Shown: positions 22,307 through 30,496 of the stretch, piece by piece
Numbering within the stretch: position 1 is the first letter of the stretch
How the letters are laid out: each line of letters opens with the position of its first letter
Assembly (NCBI GenBank): GCA_003460745.1
Contig: QTVU01000034.1
Span: 1-32,496, forward strand
Direction: 5' to 3'
DNA length: 32,496 bases
Origin: Firmicutes bacterium AM55-24TS
GTDB taxonomy: Bacteria > Bacillota > Clostridia > UBA1381
Position numbers and translations under genes: made by a program
Notes under the pieces: generated by a model
Seen by the model: the letters and a program-made list of their open reading frames with translations, nothing else
Told to the model about the DNA's origin: nothing
Database searches by the model: none

Positions 22307-22858
22307 ATGAGATTATTCAACAAATTAGTTATATTTTCTCTCTCGGTGGTTGTTGTTTTAAGCGGAATTAATGTATATGCTGTACCTGAAGATGTTTGGT
22401 ACAGTGATGTAATGGAAACAGCCAATAAAATCGGTATAATAAATGCCGATGAGCAACCTGAAGAAACAATAAGTAATGCTGATTTTATAAAATTAGCAGT
22501 GAATTTCATAGAAGATAAAAATGACATTGTTTTGTATATGGAATATGCTCGACAGCAGGGATATGTTTTGGGTACGGAAATGCTGGATGAAAATAAACCT
22601 GTAACAAGGCAATCAGTAGCAAAAGTTGTTTCTCGTATGCTTAATCTTCCTGATACAGATATTGATATGACGAATGTTGCAGATTGGGACACAACGTGTC
22701 CCAAATGCAAAGAAGATATAGGCAAGTGCTATGCGTATGGTATTATGTCAGGGTACGAAGATAATACATTCAGAGGTCGTTATCCGGCAACTAAAGCAGA
22801 AGTTATTGCAACAATGCTTAATGCAAAAGCATATCTTAATATAGCAGAGGAGAAATAA
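22307..22858 (+). CDS. Small secreted SLH-domain protein, 183 aa
   Basis: Start is the second of two adjacent ATGs (22307), 6 bp after AGAGG. Signal peptide 1-24 (ending VYA/VP). The rest is two or three SLH-like modules. The first is divergent (DVWYSDVMETANKIGIINAD), the middle has TRQSVAKVVSRML, and the last has YGIMSGYEDNTFRGRYPATK. An unusual Cys set (TTCPKCKEDIGKC) sits inside the last module and could form a disulfide or bind metal. It has no other domain, so it may be a minimal wall adaptor. It lies between the LRR gene and the coupling-protein N-terminal gene. Confidence 0.8.
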   Translation: MRLFNKLVIFSLSVVVVLSGINVYAVPEDVWYSDVMETANKIGIINADEQPEETISNADFIKLAVNFIEDKNDIVLYMEYARQQGYVLGTEMLDENKPVTRQSVAKVVSRMLNLPDTDIDMTNVADWDTTCPKCKEDIGKCYAYGIMSGYEDNTFRGRYPATKAEVIATMLNAKAYLNIAEEK

Positions 22859-22860
22859 GC

Positions 22861-23310
22861 ATGAAGAAAAAAACAAAATATATAACGGCTGCTATCGTGT
22901 TTGTATTGCTAAGCTTGTGTAATATTTTTGTTTCTGCTATATTTCACAAAATGCTAATCAAAGATAATCAGTGGTTGACATTTGCACCATTCATTGAAAC
23001 GTGCAAGCTTGTATTTAGTAATATGGGAGCAAGAAGTATATTCTTAGCATTTGAGGTATTTATTGTGCTTGGATTGATAGCGGCACAGCTATCACGAACA
23101 TCTACATATAAATCGGATATGGTTAAAATTTCTAAGAATATTGAAATACCGCAACGAGCCGGACAGAATCAGTATGGTTCGGCTCGTTTTTACCGAGATG
23201 ATGAACTTGATACAGTTTTTACAGAAATAAAAATAAATAAGCAAGACAGTTATATTCAAGAACTTATGAAACATGGATATGACGATTTAGAATTTATGAA
23301 GAAAGAATAA
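22861..23310 (+). CDS. Coupling protein N-terminal membrane domain as a separate protein, 149 aa
   Basis: Two membrane segments (about residues 7-28 and 59-78) are followed by IPQRAGQNQYGSARFYRDDE (95-114). AGQxQxGSAR is the hallmark just before the ATPase domain of Gram-positive VirD4/TraG coupling proteins. The ATPase domain itself is missing here: it is encoded at 24272, which begins with the next expected part (EKGGILFGTKKDRYYI). So the coupling protein is in two pieces, separated by a regulator gene and a prepilin peptidase gene. This half would anchor the ATPase to the membrane and channel. ATG at 22861 behind AGGAG. The assignment rests on the GSAR motif and context. Confidence 0.75.
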   Translation: MKKKTKYITAAIVFVLLSLCNIFVSAIFHKMLIKDNQWLTFAPFIETCKLVFSNMGARSIFLAFEVFIVLGLIAAQLSRTSTYKSDMVKISKNIEIPQRAGQNQYGSARFYRDDELDTVFTEIKINKQDSYIQELMKHGYDDLEFMKKE

Positions 23311-23325
23311 AGGGGAGCGTATTTT

Positions 23326-23580
23326 ATGAGAGCATTAGGAGTAGTAAGAAAAATTGATGAACTTGGACGTGTTGTAATTCCGGTAGAAGTACGAAGAAGA
23401 TTCGGAATAGACGTCAAGGATTCTGTTGAAATATATATTGATGATAATGACAGCATTATCTTGAAAAAGTATGAGCCGGCGTGTATTTTCTGCGGCGATG
23501 CAAAAGACGTTTTTAACTATAATGGTAAAAATATTTGCACTGAATGTGCAAAAAGAATGGGTGTATATGCCAAAGAGTAA
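23326..23580 (+). CDS. AbrB/SpoVT-family regulator with zinc-binding tail, 84 aa
   Basis: Residues 1-48 are a SpoVT-AbrB swapped-hairpin domain (MRALGVVRKIDELGRVVIPV, EVRRRFGIDVKDSVEIYID), a dimeric DNA-binding fold. Residues 55-80 hold CIFCGDA and ICTECAKRM, a four-cysteine site likely to bind zinc. Such AbrB-plus-zinc proteins are common transcription regulators in clostridia and on their mobile elements. It lies between the two parts of the coupling protein and directly before the prepilin peptidase, so it may control this operon; no operator can be named from sequence. ATG at 23326 behind AAAGGGGAG. Confidence 0.88.
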   Translation: MRALGVVRKIDELGRVVIPVEVRRRFGIDVKDSVEIYIDDNDSIILKKYEPACIFCGDAKDVFNYNGKNICTECAKRMGVYAKE

Positions 23581-23604
23581 TATTTAAGTGAAAGGAATTA
23601 AACA

Positions 23605-24255
23605 ATGTATTTAGTTTTATCAATACTGCTTGGACTTTGTCTTGGCAGTATTTTTTATATCATTGTGAAAAAAGACTTAGCGGATAAAACGAAACACAAA
23701 GCTATACCGATAATATTGAGCATGGGTACTATGGGTATCGTTGGTGCAATAGAATATGTTTGTATGAAGAATATCAATTTTACATCAATATTAATTATGT
23801 TGACATTACTTGTATTAGGCTTTGAGTCGGTAAGCGACATTGTTTGTATGCACACATATACAATACCTATATATATTACGTGCGGTATTATTCTGATAGC
23901 AAAAATTGTTTACGGAATTTATAGCGGAATTAATTTTGATATGGTGTATAAATTGATAACGATACTGATTTACGGTATATGTTGCATTTGTTTGTCACAT
24001 TCGGTAACAGATAGATTGGGAAGTGGCGATTTTGATATTGCTTTTCTTATATATTTGACAATGCCGCTTTTGTCAACTGCATTTATGTTGACGGCTGCAA
24101 TTACTTGGACAAGAAAATGTATACGTTTAAAAAAATATCAGAAAGAAAAAAATAGTGATGTTCAGCAGACACAGGAACTGACGGTAAAAGATAAAGAAAT
24201 TCCGTTAGTTCCTTTTTTATTGCTTGGATATATCATTTTTCTATTTTTGATATAA
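23605..24255 (+). CDS. A24-family prepilin peptidase, 216 aa
   Basis: A membrane aspartyl protease that cleaves type IV and Flp prepilins. About six membrane segments. Asp77 in SVSDIVCMHTYTIP fits the first catalytic motif (D...IP), and Asp141 in GSGDFDI fits the second (GxGD). There is no N-terminal methylase domain, as in TadV/CpaA-type enzymes. A final membrane segment follows a polar stretch. Likely substrates are the Flp-like and TadE/F-like proteins encoded at 15747-16897, about 7 kb upstream. Its location between the two coupling-protein genes ties the Tad-like and T4SS parts together. ATG at 23605 with GAAAGGAAT. Confidence 0.82.
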   Translation: MYLVLSILLGLCLGSIFYIIVKKDLADKTKHKAIPIILSMGTMGIVGAIEYVCMKNINFTSILIMLTLLVLGFESVSDIVCMHTYTIPIYITCGIILIAKIVYGIYSGINFDMVYKLITILIYGICCICLSHSVTDRLGSGDFDIAFLIYLTMPLLSTAFMLTAAITWTRKCIRLKKYQKEKNSDVQQTQELTVKDKEIPLVPFLLLGYIIFLFLI

Positions 24256-24271
24256 AGAAAGGGTGAAAAAT

Positions 24272-25816
24272 TTGAATAGTGATAAACCGTATATTGAAAA
24301 AGGCGGTATACTTTTTGGAACAAAAAAGGACAGATATTATATCAACGGAAGTGATACGCACACATTGGTAATAGGAGCAACGCGTTCCGGTAAGTCGAGA
24401 AGTATCGTGTTACCGACTATTGGAATAGAAGGACTTGCCGGAGAAAATATGGTTGTGTCTGATCCGAAAGGGGAACTTCATCAATATACATATCCATTCC
24501 TTGAGGCATTGGGATATAACGTATTTGTTCTTGATTTTAAAAATCCTGACCGTTCCGACCATTTTAATTTTTTGCAAGAAGTTATTGACGCAATTAATGA
24601 TGATAATATTCCGTTAGCACAAAAAAAAGCATTGGATATTACTGAAGCATTAGTCGGAAATGATACATCGAGCGAAAAAATATGGTCAGAGGGTGAAAAA
24701 TCAATTATGGCGGCGTGCATATTGGCGGTGGTGTATGACAACAGGGAACACCCTGAATATCAGAATCTTACCAATGTGTATCACTTCATTAACAATATGT
24801 GTGAAATGTCGGATAATCCACCTTTGAAACGTTATATAGACACGATTGAAGCATTGAATCCTAATCATCCGGCATTGGCTTTGATTTCGGCCACGAGAGT
24901 TGCTCCGTCAAAAACACAGGGTAGTTTTAATATTTCAGCATTGGCTACATTACGCCTGTTTGCAGATATAAATGTGTACAACTTAACAAAGTCAAACAGT
25001 TTTAAAATTGAAGATTTGAATGAGCAAAAAACAGCTATATTTATAATCTTACCAGATTATAACACTACATATTACGGTGTTGCAAGCTTGTTTGTAGACC
25101 AGATTTATACCAAACTTGCAGATGTAGCAGATTTACAAGGCGGTCGTTTGAAAAGAAGAGTAAATTTTATACTTGATGAATTTGGTAATTTTGCGGTTAT
25201 TCCTGACTTTGCAACCAAATTAACAGTTGCAGGTGGTCGAGGAATACGCTTTAATTTGTTTCTACAATCAACTGCACAGCTTGAGAGCGATAGCAAAAAA
25301 GTAAAGTATGGTAAAGAGGGTGCAAGAACGATAGTGGGAAACTGCGAGTATTGGATATTTCTATCATCTGACTTGGACACGAGAAAAATGATAAGTGAAG
25401 AAATAGGCGATTATACAACGATGTCAAATTCCGAATCTAACAGTTATAACGGTACGAGATTGTTTGATATGACAGGTGCAAATATATCGGCAAGCAGAAA
25501 TTTAATGGGCAGGCGATTATTAAAACCTGAAGAACTTTCTTTGATAGAAAGACCTGAAGTGTTGATAGTTGGCTCAAGACCGGTAATAATGCACGCATAT
25601 GACTTGGCTAAAACACCATTTAATAAAATGTTTGGATTAGGAAATGTAAAACATAACACGAATGTTCGTGCTGAACGATACAATCGCAGAAAAACAGAAA
25701 AGATTAATGCGGTTGTAGAGCTATGGGGGATTTGGCGAAAGTATAAAAAGCCGGCACCACGAAGAAGTGTTTTCACTGATAAAAATATTAATATGGGCGA
25801 AAAGATTTTTAAATAA
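24272..25816 (+). CDS. VirD4/TraG-family coupling protein, ATPase part, 514 aa
   Basis: The ATPase that brings the relaxosome or protein substrate to the T4SS. Start is TTG at 24272 with AAAGGGTG (24258-24265). Walker A is GATRSGKS (residues 35-42). Further motifs are VVSDPKGELHQYTYPFLEAL, VFVLDFKNP, the Walker B FILDEFGNF, and the arginine-rich VAGGRGIRFNLFLQSTAQLE. The family usually has two N-terminal membrane segments and a GSAR stretch; these are absent here and are supplied by the separate gene at 22861. The C-terminus is basic. The VirB2-like gene follows after 13 bp. Confident in family and in the lack of a membrane domain. Confidence 0.93.
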   Translation: MNSDKPYIEKGGILFGTKKDRYYINGSDTHTLVIGATRSGKSRSIVLPTIGIEGLAGENMVVSDPKGELHQYTYPFLEALGYNVFVLDFKNPDRSDHFNFLQEVIDAINDDNIPLAQKKALDITEALVGNDTSSEKIWSEGEKSIMAACILAVVYDNREHPEYQNLTNVYHFINNMCEMSDNPPLKRYIDTIEALNPNHPALALISATRVAPSKTQGSFNISALATLRLFADINVYNLTKSNSFKIEDLNEQKTAIFIILPDYNTTYYGVASLFVDQIYTKLADVADLQGGRLKRRVNFILDEFGNFAVIPDFATKLTVAGGRGIRFNLFLQSTAQLESDSKKVKYGKEGARTIVGNCEYWIFLSSDLDTRKMISEEIGDYTTMSNSESNSYNGTRLFDMTGANISASRNLMGRRLLKPEELSLIERPEVLIVGSRPVIMHAYDLAKTPFNKMFGLGNVKHNTNVRAERYNRRKTEKINAVVELWGIWRKYKKPAPRRSVFTDKNINMGEKIFK

Positions 25817-25829
25817 GGAGAATGCAAAG

Positions 25830-26162
25830 ATGATAAAAGTAGTGAAAAAAATATTAGAAAAGATAAATTTAATAGGAATAGCAATGATGATTACTGCACA
25901 AGCAGCTTTTGCAGACAGTATATCATCTACAAAGTTAGCCACCGGAACAACTAATCTTATTCAAGATGTTACAGCTTGGATTATAGGACTAGGAAGTGGT
26001 GTAACGATTTTGATGGTTATATATTGCTTGCTTCGTCGTAATATGGCAGATGAAATGGATCATAAAAAATGGCAGACCAGAATGATTGTATCATTGATAT
26101 CAGGTGTTGGTATAGTTGTGGCATCAGGTGTAATTAAAGCATTGGTATCATATTATCAGTAA
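25830..26162 (+). CDS. VirB2/TrbC-like T4SS pilin-type protein, 110 aa
   Basis: Start is ATG at 25830 behind AAGGAG (25815-25820); upstream in-frame starts lie inside the coupling protein gene. A long basic signal peptide (1-29, ending AAFA/DS) is followed by two membrane segments (about 47-64, WIIGLGSGVTILMVIYCLL, and 85-105, SLISGVGIVVASGVIKALV) joined by a basic loop (RRNMADEMDHKKWQTR). This two-helix layout after a signal peptide, located between VirD4 and VirB6 genes, fits VirB2-like or Maff2-type proteins of clostridial elements. Sequence similarity is only by layout. Confidence 0.7.
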   Translation: MIKVVKKILEKINLIGIAMMITAQAAFADSISSTKLATGTTNLIQDVTAWIIGLGSGVTILMVIYCLLRRNMADEMDHKKWQTRMIVSLISGVGIVVASGVIKALVSYYQ

Positions 26163-26199
26163 TCAGTATTTACATATAAGAAGAAAGGAGGGATAGTTT

Positions 26200-27054
26200 G
26201 TGGGCAATATAATTGTTATCTTTTTAAAATGGATATTAAATAACTTTTTTGATACGGAACTTGACGATATTGATATAAACTTTAATATGGGATTTGATAC
26301 TTTGGCAAACCATACATTAATGATAGAAAAATCAATAGGGTTAAACGGAAGTACATTTAATCCCGAAGCTATTTTAAATTACATCATGGGATTTGCAGTC
26401 GTATTGATAGTATTAAAGTTTCTGAAAAAAGGTTTTGATACATGGATAGCATGGACGGATGATCCATCTTCAGACCCGCTACAATTAACAACAAACTTTG
26501 TCAAGGCACTTGTTTGTGCCTTGACTTTCCCTATATTATATGGTTGGTTGGTCGATGTTATAGAAGATTTAACTACCGGAATAATGAATGTAATGGGGAT
26601 TGGTGGAATGACATCATTGTCAGATACCTTGCGTTCTATGATAGATACTGCCGGTTTTACAATGATTATTTTCATTCTGATATATTTAGTTTTGATAATA
26701 ATGCTATATATGAAATTCTTAATGCGTGGAGCGGAAATTTTTATTGTACGAATGGGATTTCCGTTAGCGTGTGTAGGAATAATAGATGCAAATGGCGGTG
26801 TTTTTTCCGGATATGTAAACAAATTATTTCAGATTGTTTTATCAGTAACGGTGCAGGTAGTGTTGTGTAAACTTTCACTATCATTTATGATTGGCGGACA
26901 TTTAATATGGGCTATAGTATTTGCAATAACGGCAGTTAATTCACCACGAATACTTCAGGAATTAATCTATAATCCTGGCGGTGGTGGCGGTGGTGGAATT
27001 ACGCAAACATACTACATCGCGCAAATGATAAAAGGATTAGCGAAGAAAGGCTGA
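26200..27054 (+). CDS. VirB6/TrbL-like T4SS channel protein, 284 aa
   Basis: Start is GTG at 26200 with AAGGAGGGAT. Five to six membrane segments (about 63-80, 102-122, 145-172, 180-200, 210-250) with large aromatic and Gly-rich stretches. FDTWIAWTDDPSSDPLQL (about 82-99) is a phrase I recognise from TrbL/VirB6-like proteins of Gram-positive conjugative elements. The end has a run of Gly (PGGGGGGGIT) before a short amphipathic tail. It forms the inner-membrane part of the channel. The next gene begins 4 bp after its stop. Confidence 0.8.
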   Translation: MGNIIVIFLKWILNNFFDTELDDIDINFNMGFDTLANHTLMIEKSIGLNGSTFNPEAILNYIMGFAVVLIVLKFLKKGFDTWIAWTDDPSSDPLQLTTNFVKALVCALTFPILYGWLVDVIEDLTTGIMNVMGIGGMTSLSDTLRSMIDTAGFTMIIFILIYLVLIIMLYMKFLMRGAEIFIVRMGFPLACVGIIDANGGVFSGYVNKLFQIVLSVTVQVVLCKLSLSFMIGGHLIWAIVFAITAVNSPRILQELIYNPGGGGGGGITQTYYIAQMIKGLAKKG

Positions 27055-27058
27055 TGTT

Positions 27059-27286
27059 ATGGAAAGAATGATTGATATTATTGGACTTCTTCAAATCATA
27101 ATAAGACTTGGTGTTGCTTGCAGAGTTGTTATTTGTTTGTTAAAGATGAATTTTAACAACGATGACGGTGGAGTAGCTGAGAATAAAATGAGGATAAAAA
27201 ATTCTTTGATTTTCCTTGTAGTAGCTGAATGTGCATGGGGTATAAAAGATTTAATATTCCACTATTATGACATAAATTTATCATAA
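27059..27286 (+). CDS. Small two-helix membrane protein of the T4SS operon, 75 aa
   Basis: Two membrane segments (about residues 9-28 and 47-66) joined by a polar loop (NFNNDDGGVAENKMR). No family recognised. The position between the VirB6-like and VirB3/PrgI-like genes, 4 bp from the former, indicates a small T4SS membrane component. ATG at 27059 with AAAGG at 27046-27050. It resembles VirB2-like two-helix proteins but lacks a signal peptide. Confidence 0.68.
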   Translation: MERMIDIIGLLQIIIRLGVACRVVICLLKMNFNNDDGGVAENKMRIKNSLIFLVVAECAWGIKDLIFHYYDINLS

Positions 27287-27303
27287 AAAAGGAGAGGCAA
27301 CTA

Positions 27304-27666
27304 ATGGAAAAGAATAAAATATACATTCCTATAAATATACAAACAGAAACAATGATATTTCAAGGATATGGAATGTCGGAATTGTTTAAAACACTGGCAT
27401 TTACGGCAATTACCAGTGTTATATGGATAATACTATTCATTATAAAACACAGCTCGATACAGTTAGCGTTTGAGATCATGTGTTCAATGGCTGTCGGAGT
27501 ATTTATCTTTGTAAAAGATACTACTAATCAATGTATAGTAGATTATATCAGGTATATGATAAAATTTGCAACCACGCAACGATCTTATCGCTACAATAAC
27601 CATATTGAAGATGAAGAAGCTTATATTATAAAGAAATATAAAGATAGCTTAACAGTTGAACAGTAA
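27304..27666 (+). CDS. PrgI/VirB3-like T4SS protein, 120 aa
   Basis: The N-terminal strand YIPINIQTETMIFQGYGMSE, followed by two close membrane segments (about residues 33-50 and 56-74) and a cytoplasmic basic tail (FVKDTTNQCIVDYIRYMIKF), is the PrgI/VirB3 layout of Gram-positive T4SS. It directly precedes the VirB4 genes, as VirB3 does in most systems, and would anchor the VirB4 ATPase. ATG at 27304 behind AAAGGAGAG. A terminator follows at 27682-27711, before the VirB4 region. Confidence 0.8.
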   Translation: MEKNKIYIPINIQTETMIFQGYGMSELFKTLAFTAITSVIWIILFIIKHSSIQLAFEIMCSMAVGVFIFVKDTTNQCIVDYIRYMIKFATTQRSYRYNNHIEDEEAYIIKKYKDSLTVEQ

Positions 27667-27681
27667 AGCAGATGATGATTT

Positions 27682-27712
27682 GGAACTGTAGTAATTACAG
27701 TTCCTTTTTTTA
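27682..27712 (+). terminator. Intrinsic terminator before the VirB4 region
   Basis: GGAACTGTA (27682-27690), GTAAT loop, TACAGTTCC (27696-27704), then seven T. The next ribosome binding site (GGGAGGA) follows within 10 bp, leaving no space for a promoter. Confidence 0.85.
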
Positions 27713-27733
27713 TTTGAAGGGAGGAATCAGACT

Positions 27734-28384
27734 TTGTTTAATACAATAAAAAATTTATTGTTTCCACCAAGTAATAATAGTGGGACACAAGATACAACTC
27801 AAGACTTTGTTAATATCGAAAGCATACATGAAAATATGATTATAAATAAATCGGGTATTGCAATTATGATGATTGGTCTTGAGGCAATATCTCGTGAATT
27901 AATGACAGAAAAAGAACAAGTAATACAGGCTACAAAGATAATAGCTGAATTAAACGGTGAAACAGAACCATACCGACTGATAAAAGTACAGGGTGCAGTA
28001 GATATTTCCGGCATTACAAATGGCTTGTTATCATTGAAAAAGACTGCGTCGGAAAAACGTAAGTTGTTTATAAATGAGGAAGTTCAATATTTAGATAAAA
28101 TTGCGACCGAAAATTCATCATTTACTCCGCAATTCTATGTTACGATTTGGGATAAAAATGTTGAACATTTGCAACAAAGAGCAAAAGAAATGACAGAGAA
28201 ATACCGTAAAGCCGGAGTGAATGCAAAACTGTTGAATTTAAAAGAAATAGTATATGTATTGACTTTATACACAGACCCAGTTGCTGCACTTGCTGAGCAA
28301 GATGTAGATAATATAGTTGAAGCGGTTAAAGCTCCGGTTATGTATTTCTCGGATAATAATTGGGAGGAAATGTGGAAATGGTAA
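27734..28384 (+). CDS. Protein upstream of VirB4, possibly a TrsD-like partner, 216 aa
   Basis: Start is TTG at 27734 with GGGAGGA. Soluble, no membrane segment. NIESIHENMIINKSGIAIMM resembles the opening beta region of VirB4 N-terminal domains, and it is followed by a domain with ETEPYRLIKVQGAVDISG and VTIWDKNVEHLQQRAKEMT. Gram-positive systems such as pSK41 carry a gene of about this size (trsD) just before the VirB4 homologue, and I take it as a similar partner. It overlaps the VirB4 gene by 7 bp, so the two are probably made together and interact. The exact family is not certain. Confidence 0.65.
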   Translation: MFNTIKNLLFPPSNNSGTQDTTQDFVNIESIHENMIINKSGIAIMMIGLEAISRELMTEKEQVIQATKIIAELNGETEPYRLIKVQGAVDISGITNGLLSLKKTASEKRKLFINEEVQYLDKIATENSSFTPQFYVTIWDKNVEHLQQRAKEMTEKYRKAGVNAKLLNLKEIVYVLTLYTDPVAALAEQDVDNIVEAVKAPVMYFSDNNWEEMWKW

Positions 28385-30468
28385 AAAAAATAATTATATT
28401 TCTTCTTATTGTAATAGCACTTGTAGTTATTACAATGCTGAATAAAAGCAATAATAAGAAAGTAAAAAAGGCAAATAATAGAAAAACAAATACTATTAAA
28501 AATGAAAAAAAGACGCCAGTAAAAGACGTAGCGTTAGTGGAAGAAAGGACTTCAAGTAAGAAGAAAGAAGTTGAAATTGATCCAATGCTAAAAGCTATTT
28601 TGGATACGGTTGCTCCTATATCGGTATCATTTGACCAAAATTCTTTTAGGTTTGGTGATAAAATTGTAAGGGCATACGCAATTACACAATATACACCACA
28701 CCCTAAGTTTGGTTGGCTGGCTGATATAATGGGTATTCCAAATACGATTGTATCAACATTATATACACCGACATCGAACGCAGATTTAATGCAAGCATTG
28801 GCTAAAACACTTAATGTAATGCGTGGTACTGCTGAATCAACTCGAAACTATATCGAACAGCAACGTGTGGAACAGGGTATTGAAAATGCGGAGGAAACAA
28901 TTAAACGATTGGATAGAACCGGCGAATCAGTCGGCCGCTTTTCGTGTATTGTTTTGGCGTTTGGTACATCAAAAGAAGAGTTTCAAAAATCATGCTCAAG
29001 GGTGGAAAGCAAAATATCTGCACTGAATTTGAGAGTGAAAATTTTATCTAATCTGCAAAAAGAAGGATTTATGTCTGCATTTCCAACATATACACCTCAA
29101 GCAGACGTTCTAAGATGTTCTGAGAAAATTATAACACAGTCGGCTATGGAATTTGGTATGCCGATAGCATCATCAGCGTTTTCAGATGATACAGGTTGTC
29201 ATTTTGCTGAAGATACTAACGGTAATATGATAATACTTGATATGTGGAAACGTATCGGTGACAGAACAAATTCCAATTTCACTGTTATGGGTATGCCGGG
29301 CAAAGGTAAATCATTTTCAGTTAAGTCTATTTTGTTGGGCGAATGGATGAGAGGAACAAGAATATATATAATAGATCCGGAACGAGAGTATGTTCAAATG
29401 GTAGAAGACGAAATGGAGGGTGAAGTTCTTAAGGTTGGTGCAAATTCAAAAGGTTCAATGATTAACCCGTTGCAGATAAGAACAGTTTCATCGTCATCAA
29501 AAGATGAAAAAAATCCTGATGAAGAAGATACGGCTAATTTAGCTTCGCACCTAAAAACAGTTGAAACATTTTTTGATTTATATTTGGAAGATATAACTGC
29601 CTCTCAAAAGGCATTGTTAAAGGATATGACAATTAAGGCATATGCTAAGTATGGTATTACATTTGAAAGTGATATTTATCATTTAACTAATAATGACTAT
29701 CCGGTAATGAAAGACATTTATGATTTAATTGAGTTTGAGATAACTAAATTAGATATGAAGAAAAAACGTGGAGAGAACGTAAGTACGGTTGAATATAATG
29801 ATTACGTTCAGTTAAGAGGTCTGATGAAAGACATAGCAGTCGGTGGTGATAGTTTTATTTGGAACGGAGAAACAACTATTCATAGCGACAGTAAGGTTGT
29901 GGCTTTGGATACATCAGGATTTGCTGAGGGTAATGAAAAATTAAAGAAGATACAATATTTTAATGTTCTGACATGGGTATGGGAGCAAGCATCGCAGAAC
30001 AGAGAAGAAAGATGTATCATAGTTGCTGATGAGGCGTATATGATGATAGACCAACGTGTTCCAACTGCATTGATACATATGCGTAATATGGCTAAACGTG
30101 GCAGAAAGTATAATGTATCTATAATGACAATATCTCATTCTGTTGTTGACTTCCTTGCTCCGGCAATCAAGCAATACGGTCAGGAACTAATCGGTACAAG
30201 TTGCTATAAAATGTTCTTTGGCTGTGAAGGACAAAACTTGCTTGAATTATCTAACCTTTACGATTTGAAAGAGGCGGAACGAGATTTCTTGCTTGGAGCA
30301 GAACAAGGCTATGCTTTGGCTCAGTTCGGTTCTAAACGTGTAATTGTTCACTTTAAAGTCGGAGATTATAAAAAAAGACGTATCTCCGGCGGTGGTGAAG
30401 GTGTTGAAACAAAAAAGAAAAATACAAGCAATCGTGATAATGTGGTTTGGCAATCGGTTAATGCTTAA
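28378..30468 (+). CDS. VirB4/TraE-family T4SS ATPase with N-terminal membrane helix, 696 aa
   Basis: Start is ATG at 28378 with GGGAGG (28362-28367). It has an N-terminal membrane segment (about residues 4-21, IIIFLLIVIALVVITML), followed by a highly basic stretch (NKKVKKANNRK); VirB4 proteins usually lack such a helix. The middle domain has YAITQYTPHPKFGWLADIMG. Walker A is GMPGKGKS (305-312), followed by RIYIIDPEREYVQM. Walker B is CIIVADEAYMMID with Asp551-Glu552. NMAKRGRKYNVSIMTISHSV and a Gln-type motif in IGTSCYKMFFGCEG close the ATPase core. It powers channel assembly and transfer together with the coupling protein. The C-terminal 25 residues are basic and polar. Confidence 0.93.
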   Translation: MVKKIIIFLLIVIALVVITMLNKSNNKKVKKANNRKTNTIKNEKKTPVKDVALVEERTSSKKKEVEIDPMLKAILDTVAPISVSFDQNSFRFGDKIVRAYAITQYTPHPKFGWLADIMGIPNTIVSTLYTPTSNADLMQALAKTLNVMRGTAESTRNYIEQQRVEQGIENAEETIKRLDRTGESVGRFSCIVLAFGTSKEEFQKSCSRVESKISALNLRVKILSNLQKEGFMSAFPTYTPQADVLRCSEKIITQSAMEFGMPIASSAFSDDTGCHFAEDTNGNMIILDMWKRIGDRTNSNFTVMGMPGKGKSFSVKSILLGEWMRGTRIYIIDPEREYVQMVEDEMEGEVLKVGANSKGSMINPLQIRTVSSSSKDEKNPDEEDTANLASHLKTVETFFDLYLEDITASQKALLKDMTIKAYAKYGITFESDIYHLTNNDYPVMKDIYDLIEFEITKLDMKKKRGENVSTVEYNDYVQLRGLMKDIAVGGDSFIWNGETTIHSDSKVVALDTSGFAEGNEKLKKIQYFNVLTWVWEQASQNREERCIIVADEAYMMIDQRVPTALIHMRNMAKRGRKYNVSIMTISHSVVDFLAPAIKQYGQELIGTSCYKMFFGCEGQNLLELSNLYDLKEAERDFLLGAEQGYALAQFGSKRVIVHFKVGDYKKRRISGGGEGVETKKKNTSNRDNVVWQSVNA

Positions 30469-30496
30469 TATATCAGAAGAAAGAAAGGTGAAATAA

